DNA of 64,000 nucleotides from positions 15,058,409 to 15,122,408 of the forward strand of contig OY987250.1 of NCBI GenBank assembly GCA_963920765.1. Reading direction: 5' to 3'. This document shows, in pieces, positions 1-12,046 of this stretch. Each line of letters opens with the position of its first letter. The first letter of the stretch is position 1. The notes beneath the pieces are model-generated. The model was not told the DNA's origin. It made no database searches and was given only the letters and a program-made list of their open reading frames with translations. The stretch is from Ulota crispa. Its lineage: Eukaryota > Streptophyta > Bryopsida > Orthotrichales > Orthotrichaceae. A program made the position numbers and the translations under genes.

Positions 1-2094
1 TAGTCATTTCATAGTCAATTCATAGTCAACTTCAAAAAATGATAAAAAATGATGTTTTTTTTACTTTATACATGTTGGTGACACTCATTGTTGCCAACAT
101 GAAATCAAAATGTGGATTTAAAGCCATATTATGCAACAAAAATGAAAAATGAAAAACACTGATTTGATTCTTCTCCTTTTAGGTCAAAAACCCTAAAAAT
201 ACCCTAAACAATGAGAGAGAACATGCTTGTCTGTCTGCCCGCCCGTGATGTCTGATAACAAAATCTTGCCCAAAGTAACAACCTTGTAGTGTGTGAAGTT
301 TAAGTGCATTGTACAGAGTGCTGCTGGTTCTGAGTAGCGAGTAGGAAAAACCCTAAATTTGGAACCCTAGAGTTTTATTGGCTCTGGACCGCAAGAAACG
401 AGGCTTTGCATCATCAAGAGAAAGAAAAGCTACCCTGAAAGAAGTTTGGTGTTACCTTACACGAAAAGCCAGCCATTCCATTTTTAAGAGCAAAAGTAGG
501 AGGAGAACTATTGTCCATGCCACAATGCTACTAGGACAAAGACAGAGCCGTTTCATTTCATGTCTTCGCGCTTACGAGTTACTACTATACAAGCTTTGCG
601 TGAGTTGGACATATATGCAGCTTAGCATTTTTTTGTTTTATAGCATATGGTTGGAGGGTATTTGGTGTTTCATATTTGGGGTATCCTTTATTGTTTCAAC
701 TTCCACCAAGAAGTTCTAGAAATTTTTGGAAAATGACATAGTTGGAGGGCATTTGGTGTTTTATATCTTGGGTGTCCTTTGTTGCTTCAACTTACAACAA
801 AAAGTTCTAGAAGGTTCTAAAAAAGGGTGCACTTAGGGAAATCCTCCCACTTAGTAGTATAGATAGATATAGATGGGGCTGCTCACTTGGAATTGACGAC
901 TTACGTGATTTTAGGTCTAGAAATCTGCGAGTATGGGTAAAAAAATGATCTTGTGAATTGTGAGGCTGAGCTTCTAGGGTTACTACTTTGTGTTTTCAGC
1001 AGTTGGAAACTATGTCTTGGGATCCTAATCTGGGGCATCGATCTTAAAAATTGTTTGGAAGGTCTTTGAATTCATTGAGGCTGTTTTTTTCTATGACATT
1101 ATATTTGAAGATGGGACAATGTTTTAAGTTCTGCGGATGCTTAGTTTGAAACCAATAATAACAAATGTATCAGGGGTGGAGTTGCTGGAAGGAAAGACCT
1201 GGATGCTCACTGGACTGGATGTTCGTCGCTGGTTGAACTGCAAGCAAGCTTGAACTTGTTTGGCAAGCATCGATCAAGATTGCTTCTTGGTTGTAATCTA
1301 ATCAAGGTGTGTCTCTTCGTGAGGTTGGTTTACAAGGGTAGACACTTGTGTGATGCAAAACTCTTGTGTGGATTTACCTGCAAGGGTAGAAGCTTGATGA
1401 TGGGGAATGCTTTTGCTTGCACTTTGAGTATGCATGTTCGTTGAGCAAGAGAGGTGCTTAAGGAATGTTCTTGCTTGCAAAACCAAAGTTGTTAAAGTTT
1501 GTTTGTCACTCTACTCTTGTAACTTTCCAAGTTTGTCTTAATTCCTTGCCCTCAAATGTGGTTTTTATAATAAGCATACATGTATGAGTCCAAAAATATT
1601 CATCAAGGGCTCACATGTGATTTTAGGTTTTTTTTAAACTACAAATAATAAGTTTTAATAGAAAAAGTATACAAATTTGGCAACATATCAAAAATAAAAA
1701 ATTACGATGAGTTTAAAAGATTTATTCCAAATTCCTTCTTAGGCATACTTGTTTCTTTAAATATAGTAACCATGTATCAAAAATTTATCTACAACGTACA
1801 TCCAAGTTTAAATTTCTAGCTTTTTTTTAGATTATATTGGAACATGAGGATGTTTTATACCCATCCCAAAATAAAATAAGTACAAAAATAGGTTCATCCA
1901 CACGTAATGCCAAATTGGACCATAGTCACCATACACACTACACAAAGAAGAGGATGATGAAATTTGAAGACATGGTCATAGGCTCCGTTCTGACACGGTT
2001 GGGGGTAGCAATGATGCTAGAATGGTGCTTTGGGAGTGCTCTGATAAACTTGGGTCTGGCCATTGGAATGAAGGTTTAGGGTTTACCCTTGGCA
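1..2094. other. 5' flank, no recognised gene
   Basis: No known protein domain is visible on either strand. The stretch holds several telobox-like AAACCCTA motifs near 188-205, 345-360 and 2072-2085, often found in plant promoters and 5' leaders, so a promoter or leader may lie here. The remaining open frames are short and have no family signature. Low-complexity AT-rich DNA fills 1620-1800. Confidence 0.5.
650..830. repeat. ~92-bp tandem duplication with TTCTAGAA motifs
   Basis: A unit beginning GTTGGAGGGTATTTGGTG at about 650 is repeated, slightly diverged, from about 741. Each unit ends in AGTTCTAGAA. The second ends TTCTAGAAGGTTC, which fits the heat-shock-element pattern of alternating TTC and GAA blocks two bases apart. 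No gene is recognised downstream, so the regulatory reading is only a possibility. Confidence 0.55.
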
Positions 2095-5000
2095 ATGGTG
2101 GACCAGCAGCAGCAGGATCACTACAAAGTGGTGGTGGTAGGCGGAGGTGTGGCCGGCTTGGCTGCGGCTCGCACGTTGGCCAATTTCTTCGGCCGTGACA
2201 ATGACCATGCCGTGCTGCTTTTGGAGGCGGCTGCGTCACTTGGCGGTAGGATCAAGCACATCACTGGGCTTGCACCCTGGCCAGTCGAGGTGCGTGTTGT
2301 TTTGTTGCCACCACTTGCCTTAGTTTTCGGTCTCTCGGTACAAATAACTGAATTCATCCGCTTCTTGTGATTCCGTGTGTGGTGGGAGTTTGATGCTATA
2401 GACCTAAGGGTATGTTCAAGAGGGATAGTAGCAAGGGAAAATTAGATGTATTTGGACACACCTTTAGACTACATTCATATTGCTAATACCCCTCCTAATA
2501 TCAACTGTGGACATACCCTAATTCACCTAGTTTAACTTAAGGGAAAATTTCATGGGTACCTCTGAAGTCCTCTGAAGTTTACAATATTTTCATGGATACC
2601 CCTGCTTTTTCAGAAATTTCGCAAATATCCTTGGATCAAACTTTTCCAGTGTTTGTTTTATTGTGCATGTCACTTCCCTTCTTCCTTTGTGTGCACGTAT
2701 AACAAAAAAAAAGTAGCGTGCGCATGAAGGGAGAAGGAAGTGACATGCACAACAAAACAAACACCTGAAAGCTTTGGTCCAAGGGTATTTGTGATATTTC
2801 TGAAAAACAGGGGTATCTATGAAAATATGACAAACTTCAGGGGTATCCATGAAATTTTTCCCGTAATTTAATTTTGGACTTTCTGGATTCTTGTCAACTT
2901 CTCTGGCCCGCTCACCCGCCTGCCTGTGGAACGTATGCAATGGGCTCACAATTGGGGACGTGGCAGAGGGTACGATTGTAAGTTATGTATGTACTTCTGT
3001 GTGATGGTAATAATGCATCTTATGAAGGAAAGGCTGTTGCTGATGATTCATAGTTTTCTTCAAATGATCGCTGCCTCACGAGTTTGTGTGAAAATAAAAT
3101 GCATGTACGTGCATGCTGTGTGTCATGCAATATCATTGTAAGATCACAACCACGTGTTAACTCTGAAGGCTTTGATTGATGGCTTAGGTTGGGCCTGAAT
3201 TTATCCACGGCTCGATGAACTCATCCTTCAAAGACGTCGTTGACGAAATGGGCTGTCAATTGCGCGAGCTCCCGTATCATATCCTTGCTTGCCATTTCCA
3301 CCCTCATCATGCTGTATTCTTTTGTTTTTGTTTCTGTTTCTATATCTTTTTCTTTTTCTTCTACTTTTCCTATGTGACCAGTTTAGAAGTAGTTCCAATA
3401 AAAGATGGTAATAATGATATAGTGCATGACACTTATAACCAACAACTATTGGCCAAACAAGAAATACCAAAGCACAACACGTATACCCATTAGCTTAAAA
3501 GTAATTCCACCACCCAGCGGCACAAACCCTAAGCTTTTCATCTTGGTGAACTCAAATTTTTGATAACCTTTTTTTTGACAAAACCTTAGGCTAACCACTT
3601 AAATTGGAAGTTTTTGGTTATAAGTGTCATGCACCGTAGTATGGGGACTTGCCCACGTAAGAGTGCGTTATGACAATGGTAACAGTAACATTTGGTATAC
3701 AATATTTAGAAAAGTCTATTCTAGTTTACTAACTAGTATATTACTTGCATACCAAAGGTGTAAAGCACACATTGCAGTGAAGGCGGCAGCGCCCATATCC
3801 AGTAGCATCTTGTTTTTGCTGATGTTTGTTAGCAATGTTTGGGTCTTCACACGCAGCATTTCCTTTTGGATCAAAGGGGGTTTTATTCTTACATTATTAT
3901 GCACCAGATCGATACTATCTCGGAAACGAGCGTCGGATCTTAAGCAGTACTGAAGCCGAGGAGCATGAAGATATCCAGCGCGTCCACAAATATTTCCAAG
4001 GGATAGCTTCCGAGGATCCAGATGCTCCGGACATATCCATGGCTGAGTATCTTCGCCGTCAAAACGTCAGTGACACTGTCACTCAGCTTGCTGAATGTAC
4101 GTGTATCATACTTGGTCATTTTTGGAAGTGTGGCTCTGCATGCGTCAATTTCTTTTTTAATGGGAACACAATTCTTATCATGAAATGTAGAAGATCCTTT
4201 CTTACCCAACCGTCAGAGTATCGTGGGAATGAAATCGAGTATTCCATGGTGTCATTAGCTAACGTCCAACATATGTCGTGTGTATGTGATGTGTCTAGAA
4301 TTTGTAGACTTTGCTGTATTCGTTGGATTGTGTCATTCTACGCACGTAAGGTGTCGGAGAGACTTGGTCTCTTTCAACGCATTGTGTAACATGCTTAGAG
4401 AGAGCAGTATCTGTGCGCAGCGATTTATGCGAATGATTTTGGATGCTCCTTGAAGCAGCTCGGTGTGCGGGAATGCATCCAAGAGGCCCAAAATTGGATA
4501 TATGGAGACACCTACCTCATTCTTGACCGTCCAATGTCGTCTGTTGTGGAATTCATTGCCAAAGATCTCAAGGTAAGGTAAGGTAAAGTGGTGTATTCTC
4601 TCATCGTATTGTGTGTCTTCCGAAGCCTTCTAATTACAGTCAGCTGCCATAGGGATATGATCATGAGTCCTCTGGTGCCTTTTGGGATTCCAGAAAAGAG
4701 TGGCACGTGGGACGTCGTCTCTGAAGTGGAAACTCTGCTACTTAGGTGATTCAAACAGGTTGGACAATCTTAGAAAAAAATTGTGAAATGCGCAATGCAG
4801 GTGTGTTTGGACTGGGCCGTGCAACATGTAGAGTATTCGGCACATGGAGTAAAGTTGCAAAGTTCTGATGGCCGGGCTGTACTGGCAGATTATGTGATAT
4901 TGGCGATCCCAGTGGTAAGTTGCATGTGTTCTCCCGCCGCCCTACAATCATGAAAACAATGTCAATAGAGATGTTTTGTCGGTGATGATTTTCCCTTTGG

Positions 5001-6481
5001 AGGATTTAATTCGGCTACTTATCTGATCTTCTGGATTGCTCTGACAGAGTATTCTGCATCGCGGAATTCTCACATTCAACCCCTCGCTGCCTGAACTGAA
5101 GCTGGAGGCAATTCACTCCATCGGCATGAATAACTGTATTAAGGTAATGATGTTTGTTTCTTTGAGTGCAAGAAAACGCACTGACCGTTCAAGATGCTTC
5201 TTTGAAGAACTTGTACTCCCTCTGTCCATCTAAAAAGCGCCAAATTAGACACATTTCTTGTACCACTAAAAAGCTCCCTTTTGCTGATTTCAAACGCTGA
5301 GAAAGCGTTTGCCATGTTCAATCATCTCATGGGGGCAATTTAAGCGATTAGAGAGAGCATTCCTCTCCTAGCAAGCTTGGCCTTGCCCATATGAGGTATC
5401 ATTGTTGCTACTAATCTTTAAATCATCAATAATGAGAAGCTGGCAACATGCACAAATATGGTACTTTTTGCATGGAATTTGAGTGCCCAAACGGCAACAT
5501 CAAAGCTAGTGATTTTGCATACATTTTGTAGATGGTGTATTGATTCTAGAATGCATGTGTCACTAGCACAAAGACTAAAAACACAGTTGATCCTTTGCAA
5601 GGAAGTTTTTTGGATCTCTTTAGAGGGACAGAAGGAGTAGAATTCTTGCAATTTCGTTTGTGATGCCAATTACCGTCGGCGGTAAAAAACAAACCGTCGA
5701 TCAGACTTTATCAAGTCATTGTGGTGTACAAGTTTTTTTCTGCTGACAATAGAGTGTTTTGTGTGTTTGCGCTGTTTGTTTGTAGGTATTGATGGCATTT
5801 TCTGACAGGTTCTGGCCGAATGATATGTTTGATGTGGTATGCACGAACTGCTTTCTACCAGAATTCTGGATCACACAATATCTGTCAACATCCAACCATC
5901 TTGCAGTAGAGGAGATTCCTTTGGGGAAGTTTGTTGTTGTTGGCTTCATGGCTGGGGAGAGTGCTACAGCTGCAGCAAAACTTCCGGAACCAGAAGTTAT
6001 GCGCCGATCTTTGCTGCAGTTGGATGAAATCTTTGGTCAACTATCCGAGACAGGAACAGGAGCAGGAACAGAAGAGAGAGCAAGTGCATGTTGTCACCAT
6101 GTAAAAGTGAAGCCTGTGAAAGAGATTCCCCTTTTATTCGCAAAGCAATACAATGTCCTCACTCGAGATCATATCCAAAACCTCAGCAGTGGTGGTGGTG
6201 GTGGGCCATGTGCAAGGACGAGACCTGCATCGACGTATTTTCAAGGGGGTTGTGTAGTGAACTGGGAAAAGGAGTCGTTTGTGAGAGGGGGTTACACGCA
6301 CCCCTCCGTGAAGGCGCATGGAGCAAGATCCGTTCTAGCAGAGCCTTTGGTAGGGCGTGTGTTCTTTGCTGGTGAAGCTACACACCCGGGTGTGAATCCC
6401 TGTTTGCAAGCCGCCATCGATACAGGCAGGCGTGCAGCGTGCGAAATCCTTAGTCTAGATGAGTGCAGCAGCCGCTTGTGA
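2095..6481 (+). CDS. FAD-dependent amine oxidase (polyamine oxidase/LSD1-like)
   Basis: Predicted flavin amine oxidase, which would oxidise an amine substrate using FAD. Exons read by eye: 2095-2289, 3188 to about 3265, about 3908-4096, 4421-4572, 4801-4914, 5048-5143 and 5786-6481, giving roughly 510 residues. The first exon carries the FAD dinucleotide-binding loop VVVVGGGVAGLAAA followed by GGRIK. Exon 2 encodes GPEFIHG, typical of the family. The last exon ends with the second FAD-contact block GRVFFAGEATHPGVNPCLQ. The ATG at 2095 sits just ahead of the FAD loop. The join between exons 2 and 3 could not be placed in phase. Introns contain an inverted-repeat element (2540-2866) and a Stowaway-type MITE (5216-5637). 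No stop interrupts the conserved exons, so the gene looks intact. Polyamine oxidase and LSD1-like histone demethylase cannot be told apart here; no SWIRM domain was seen. Confidence 0.85.
2540..2866. mobile_element. Foldback (long inverted repeat) element in intron 1
   Basis: The two halves are near-perfect inverted copies. For example TCCTTGGATCAAAC and GTGTTTGTTTTATTGTGCATG on the left reappear as reverse complement on the right, around a short centre near 2700. The outer ends read CATGGGTACC and GGGTATCCATG. A diverged relative lies at 37866-38275. No protein is encoded, so this is a non-autonomous DNA element. It lies wholly inside the first intron of the amine oxidase gene. Confidence 0.75.
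5216..5637. mobile_element. Stowaway-type MITE, copy 1, in amine oxidase intron 6
   Basis: Terminal inverted repeats read CTCCCTCTGTCCATCTAAAAA at the left and the complement of CTCCTTCTGTCCCTCTAAA at the right. The element is flanked by TA on both sides (5214-5215 and 5638-5639). The TA duplication and CTCCCTC-type ends match the Stowaway group of Tc1/mariner-related MITEs. It has no coding capacity. It shares interior sequence with the copies at 6543-8034 and 39464-40045. Confidence 0.85.
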
Positions 6482-6542
6482 GAGTTTCTTTTCTTGTTGA
6501 TATTTCAACCTTTAAATCTCCGCTTGGACTCTATGTTCCATA

Positions 6543-8034
6543 CTCCCTCTGTCCCTCTAAAAACGTCCAAAAATCTTCATTGCAAAGGATTAACTGTGTT
6601 TTGTGTGTTTTTAGTCTTTGTGCTAATGACACATGCATTCTAGAATCAATATACTCTACAGTACGAGGCAAGCATGAATTGTCTCGCATGCATTGTCCGG
6701 TGTCTCGCTGCAGTTCAAAGAACTTCACATAATACATAGTAAAATTGGGGTTTTGTTGTTTTGAATCATAGGGATTGATTTTTATGCAATCCCAATTGAG
6801 CATACCAAATTTTGATTCTGAAAAATCAAAACCTTATTTTTGGTGAATTATTTTGTATTAAATCCATGATTTTACATGAAAATTGATTGAAGAAAATTGG
6901 TGATGAATTTTTGAGATTTGATTGCAAGGATATGTTGGAAACATCCATATGCACATTTTCCCTTCTAAAAAGAACCCCCTTAAGTAACAAAATTATGATT
7001 GACAAAGAGTTCAATGTGGGTTGTGGTAAGACCAAAATTTGTAAAGTAAATATTTCAATTTTTTAACTTGTTTTTAGCTAAGTAAACATATTGTCATGTT
7101 CAAAGGTACAAATTTAGTCATAGTGTATGAATCAAATAACATAAATTGATTATCATAAAGAAATATCTATTTCACAAATTTTGGTCATACCACACCTCAC
7201 ATTGAATTTTTTGTTGATCATAATTTTGTTACTTAAGGGGTTTCTCTTTAGAACAGAAAATGTGTGTATGGATGTTTCCAACATATCCATGCAATCAAAT
7301 CACAAAAATTCATCACCAATTTTCTTCAATCAATTTTCATGTAAAATCATGGATTTAATACAAAATAATTCACCAAAAATAAGGTTTTGATTTTTGGAAT
7401 CAAAATTTGGTATGCTTGGTTGGGATTGCATAAAAATCAATCTCTATGATTCAAAACAACAAAATCTCAAATTTGCTATATATTATGGGAAGTTCTTTGA
7501 ATTGCAGGCACCGGACAATTCATGCTTGCCTAGTACTGTAGAGTGTATCAAATGTATGCAAAATTTGCAATTTTTATGTTGCCGTTTAGGCACCCAAATT
7601 CCATGCATAAAGTATCATATTTGTGCATAGTTTGTGAATGTTGTCAGCTCCTCATTAGTTTAGTCTTTGTGCTAATGACACATGCATTCTAGAATCAATA
7701 CACCATCTACCAAATGTATGCAAAATCACAAGCTTTGATGTTGCCATTTGGGCACTCAAATTCCATGCAAAAAGTACCATATTTGTGCAATGTTGCCAGC
7801 TTCTCATTATTGATGATTTAAAGATTAGTAGCAACAATGGTACCTCATATGGACAAGTAGACCAAGCTTGCTAAAAGTGGAATGCTCCCTAATTACTAAA
7901 CTTGTCCCCACAAGATCATTGAACATGACAAATGCTTTCTCAGCATTTGAGATCAGCAAAAGGGAGCATTTTAGGGGTACAAGGGAGCTTTTGAGGGGTA
8001 CAAGAAATGTGTTAGATTTGGTCGTTTTTAGAGG
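6543..8034. mobile_element. Stowaway-type MITE, copy 2, split by a nested element
   Basis: The left end (TA then CTCCCTCTGTCCCTCTAAAAACG) starts 60 bp after the amine oxidase stop codon. The MITE sequence is interrupted after GAATCAATATA by a foldback element (6651-7541). It resumes near 7545 and runs to a decayed right end around 8034 (TTTTTAGAGGCCAAG). The interior contains a duplicated module (TAGTCTTTGTGCTAATGACAC and onward at 6611 and 7660) also seen in the 39.5-kb copy. The right terminal repeat has lost its last bases. Confidence 0.75.
6651..7541. mobile_element. Foldback element nested in MITE copy 2
   Basis: Long inverted repeat of about 350-390 bp per arm around a ~140-bp centre. 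The ends read CTCTACAGTACGAGGCAAGC on the left and the complement of GCTTGCCTAGTACTGTAGAG on the right. The two arms even translate to nearly the same 69-residue open frame on opposite strands (6826-7035 and 7181-7390), which is a by-product of the inverted repeat and not a gene. There is no transposase. Confidence 0.85.
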
Positions 8035-8935
8035 CCAAGTCAAGCCAAAAGCCTACCTAGAGAAAATCTCAATATCATATCGTGACAAGAGAACATGGAT
8101 GCTACACTGTTGCTCCTAGGTCGAGTTTTTGCACAAGCAGCATTGATTTATGACAACTTGACCTAATTGTGAACAGTGCTAATACGACCCTCTACTAGTC
8201 GAAACCGATCTTTACTGAGGGGACTAGCACCATGTATATTCTTGTTACAGCCATTGGAGCGATGATGGTAATGTAGAAGCACCCAAAAGCGACGCTTACC
8301 TTAGATGTGGTAATTGGGAGGGCCATTTGACAATGTAAGGGCATGTGCTTGCTAGGAAATGGATTTAGATGCAAGTAAAATTGTTTTTGGAATCTACTAA
8401 GATGGTATACACAAATTATGAATTGTTGAAGGGAACTCCCTAGATTGACCTATTATGGACATTAGATCCCCAAAAAATCGACAAAAAAAAGATCATGTCA
8501 AACCCAATCACAAACTGCCACCTACACATTTATTGTTCCCTTATGTTAACTTATGTGTCTCACAAGCATGCCAAATGGATACAATAAACAAACCTTCATA
8601 AGATAACCTCTACAACAACATTCTAAATTACCCTATATCATCGCCACAATTCCCACATTCAAACTATACCTACAATCATTCTTCAAGATTTGAGGGTTGT
8701 ACTAAAAAGTAGCATAATCATAAATAAAAAATTATGTTTTAGCAAGTTTTTTGCAAACAATTCAAATTTTTAGGAACCTAAGTTTTCAAAACGGGGAAAA
8801 TGCAAATCACCATAGTTGTTAATTCCAATGCAACATGGAGATTTGCCCTTTGTCAACATAAAAAGGTGAAATTTCAACATGTTAGAGTGTAAACAAAGTT
8901 ACAACACTCAAGTTGGGCAAATGTGCACATATAAA
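8035..8935. other. Intergenic, nothing recognised
   Basis: AT-rich sequence without a recognisable domain, structural RNA or terminal-repeat pair on either strand. Confidence 0.4.
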
Positions 8936-9127
8936 TTACGTTACAAAATCCCAAAGTTTCATGAACCTCTCAACTGCTAGAATGAATTTCAAGGAGATGT
9001 TGTTAACATAATGTCTAGCTTCAGTAGGGGTAGCAAATCCCTCGCCCTTTAACACGTGGCCCAAGTGCCCTCCACAAGTTGCACACATAATTTCTACACG
9101 ACGCCCATCTGAATCACATTGCAACAA
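8936..9127 (-). pseudogene. MsrB (methionine-R-sulfoxide reductase) C-terminal fragment
   Basis: The minus-strand frame reads GRRVEIMCATCGGHLGHV, then GEGF.TPTEARHYVN and ISLKF. In the SelR/MsrB family this is the second zinc CxxC, the CGGHLGHVF block and the segment ending in the region of the catalytic cysteine (family usually RYC.N or RHC.N). Here the family cysteine reads tyrosine (ARHYVN), so the fragment would be inactive. Only this last exon's worth was found; a splice acceptor (CAG) precedes GGGCGTCGTG. I could not find the N-terminal half within the next few kilobases upstream. Probably a gene relic or captured exon; an expressed distal exon of a larger gene is less likely. Confidence 0.6.
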
Positions 9128-10253
9128 AAAAAATCAACAAAAAAAACTTCAAAACCTCATGATATAAGGACTTGGTACCATTGGTGCAGATAAAATATTA
9201 GGTAGTAAATGAACAAATGGTGGTTCAACTATTTAGCAAGAGACCAATTTTCTTGATGATAATAGAGATGCTCGGTTACTCTATAACTAATCTAATGTGG
9301 AGATGCTCTAGATATGTCAATCTACACAGGAAAAAACTTCAAATATATGAATACAAATATAACAAGATGGGAAAAAAGTTCCATAGCTTGTGAATTTAGA
9401 ATTTGGTTCATTAGTAGACATAAAAGCTAAAGTTTCCATTGGAAAATAGAACTCTTGCATGACATGTGTCACAATCCACAAAAAAACTAGAAAAATAAAT
9501 TTACATGTCCTTGTTAAAGTATGTGCAATATTATCCCTTGTTGATGATAGAGATATCAAAAACCTCAAAGTCCAACCCCTCCTTTTTATTTTTCAAACTG
9601 ACTAATAAAAGGAGTCTATAGTTAGTTATCTTAGATTTTCAGCGTATTTTTAAAAACCTAATTTCTAAATAGTGCAACAAATATTCCAATCTACTAACTA
9701 TCCATATTCTATCAATTGTTTCCTCGTTTGCCTAGGAACTCTGTAAGCTCTAGATAGTCAATACTAGCCTCAAGAAATGACAATGGTAATAGTAGGAAAT
9801 TCTCTCTACGCATGGCCCAAGCCTGAACATAGCTAAAGTAAATGTACAAGTTGATTGTACTTTCCTCAAGCATTCTCCTCCATCTTACAAAAAGTTCAAG
9901 CATATATAATCACAATAAAAATTTTCTCTTGATTTTCAAGCATTAAAGGATGAAAAAAGATGCTCACAAAGTTGATGACAAGGGTTTATACACAGAGCTC
10001 TCCAATGGATTTTACTCCCTCGTGGCAAAGTAATCATTCATTAGTAGGTGGGCAATTTTAGATGTAAGTATTACTTTCAACTAAGGGACTATTTTAAAAT
10101 GGACAAGAAACAAGCTTTTGTTTACAACCAATTTGGAAAAGGTACGTATTGTGTTCTATTGCAGATAACCAAATTGAGCAAAGATTAAATAGGAAATCAT
10201 CTTCATATCTTGAATTGTACACTATAGAAGTCATCCAATTCTTGCACTCCAAA
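9128..10253. other. Intergenic, no recognised gene
   Basis: AT-rich DNA with only short frames lacking family motifs. No repeat copy elsewhere in the window was noticed for this stretch. Confidence 0.35.
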
Positions 10254-10900
10254 TGGATTACTTAACGCATTTTAGAATTGACGTGCAGTATAATATAGTA
10301 AGAATTATATTCATTTGAGATAAAAATTATAACAAACTTACAAACAAAAAAGAGAATTTTTAATCCTAAATCAACTATAAATAATATAAGTACACTACAA
10401 ATCTCAGGCATTAATTTTTTCTTACAACTAATATATGAGCACAAGATTTGGACTTGTCCTAAGCACAAGATTGTATTTATTATAGATTTATGTAGATAGC
10501 TAGGTAATGAAGGGGCCAAGTTGTATTGGATAAGAAGTCAAAGCAAAAGTGACTTAACAAATAAATTATGAAGTGAAAAAACTCAAAATTTAATACTAGC
10601 CAAAGTTTCATAGCCTATATTAAAGCAAAAACTTGAGTATCAAAATCAAATATAAATTTAAGCCCAACAAAAATGTTTACAAAAAAAATGGAGAGTGAAA
10701 TAAATATCAAAGCTTTGTGTAAACAAAGCTTGAAACAAATATTCCCTAATTTGGGTCCAAACAAAAAAAATAGAATCTAAAAAAATCTTAAAATATAACA
10801 TCAATTCAAGCACCAATCAAAATGTCTTAATAAAAAATATATGATGTAAAAAAGAAAATTGATTTTCTTAAAATATTAAATTCCAACCATCAAATATTCA
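10254..10900 (-). mobile_element. Element E copy 1 (inverted relative to 57.7-58.4 kb)
   Basis: The end segment TTAACGCATTTTAGAATTGA at 10261 recurs near 35740 (direct) and, reverse-complemented, near 58375 and 63480. The interior also matches in inverted orientation: the GCACCAATCAAAATGTCTTAA segment near 10811 matches TTAAGACATTTTGGTTGGTGC near 57820. It is therefore a dispersed repeat about 650 bp long; its class is undetermined and no protein was recognised. Confidence 0.6.
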
Positions 10901-11310
10901 TATGTTTCTTTTGTACCTCTTACTCATACCCATAATTTGTTATTATATTTGCATCCACTATAGTAATAAAAAAAATTCCAAATTTGATCAAAACAATTAA
11001 ATTTTTTGTCATCTGTTAAAGTAGTCCAAGATAATTAACTCATTAGATGATTAAAAGTATCACAAAACTTTTTTTGAGCTAACAAATCAATTAAAGATGA
11101 TATTGGAGTAATAGAATATAATTCCTTTTTTATAATATATATTTTCTTCAAATAATGTAACATTTTAGTTTTGACTAAAACTTGTTTTATTAGAACACCA
11201 AAAAGGTAACCTAAAAAAGAAAAGCAATTTTTTAGAAACTTTTTTGTACTTATTCTAAAAGGTTTAAGTAAATAATAAACATAATAATCCCACAATTTAT
11301 AAAGGAGCGT

Positions 11311-11825
11311 GGAGAACCTGCGGTTTATGTATTGTCAGCAAATATTGCCAAGACCACGCGCGGTGAGTGCGGCTGTCATTTCCATGATCTTTTTTTAGAT
11401 TCTTTGGTCAAGATTTTTATAGTTGCTTGTATGCAGACAATTACATAGTATTTTTCTCTTATGGTGGTCTCATGGAGGTTGAAGATCAAGTGCGTACTGG
11501 GGAGCAAAAATCCTAGTCAAACAGTTGCCCAGATAGCCTTTTTGCCTTTGAGTGCATATTCTTTCGTTTCTAATTGATTGGGTACATTTTTTTGAATCGT
11601 GGCCTTGTTTTAGTGTCATAGTTGAACATTTCCTATCATACCATAAACAATCTTCAAAATAAATTTTAAGATTTGGATTTATGAGGGCAAGATAATCCGG
11701 CTATGTGGAGAATCCGCGGTTTATGTATTGTCTGCAAGTGTTGCCGAGACCATGCGCGTTGAGTGCGGCTGTCTTTTCTATGATCTTTTTCTAGATTCTT
11801 TGGTCAAGATTTCCGTAGCTTCCAT
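11311..11825. mobile_element. Insertion within matK bearing ~110-bp direct repeats
   Basis: The segment GTGGAGAACCTGCGGTTTAT and the following ~110 bp (from 11312) recur with about a dozen differences from 11704. Both copies continue through GAGTGCGGCTGTC to TTCTTTGGTCAAGAT. They bracket about 280 bp. The arrangement resembles short terminal direct repeats, but no coding capacity or target duplication was identified. It replaces the middle of the matK relic. Confidence 0.5.
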
Positions 11826-11951
11826 TTTTGGCTAAATAATTAGAACTTTTTATTGCAATAATATAATTATTCTCATATCTTACATAATAAAAAGAGTTTT
11901 CTTTAATATTTTTTTTGGTAATTATGTCCTTAAAAATTTATTAACAATATA

Positions 11952-12046
11952 AATAGATAGATAGATAGATATACATATACATAGATATATATACATATAT
12001 ATCTATATATCTATATATATACATATACATATATATACATATATTT
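11952..12046. repeat. ATAG/ATAC/TATA microsatellite
   Basis: A compound array of ATAG, ATAC and TA units between the two halves of the matK relic. Simple-sequence expansion here may have contributed to loss of matK sequence. Confidence 0.9.

Noticed and set aside
2590-2949. 119-residue minus-strand open frame in amine oxidase intron 1
   Set aside because: It is inside the foldback element and has no family motif.
6826-7390. Two nearly identical 69-residue open frames on opposite strands
   Set aside because: They are the two arms of one inverted-repeat element read in opposite directions, not a gene pair.
10254-10519. 85-residue minus-strand frame as a membrane protein gene
   Set aside because: The hydrophobic composition comes from AT-rich repeat E; the same frame recurs at 63284-63487 and is part of the dispersed element.
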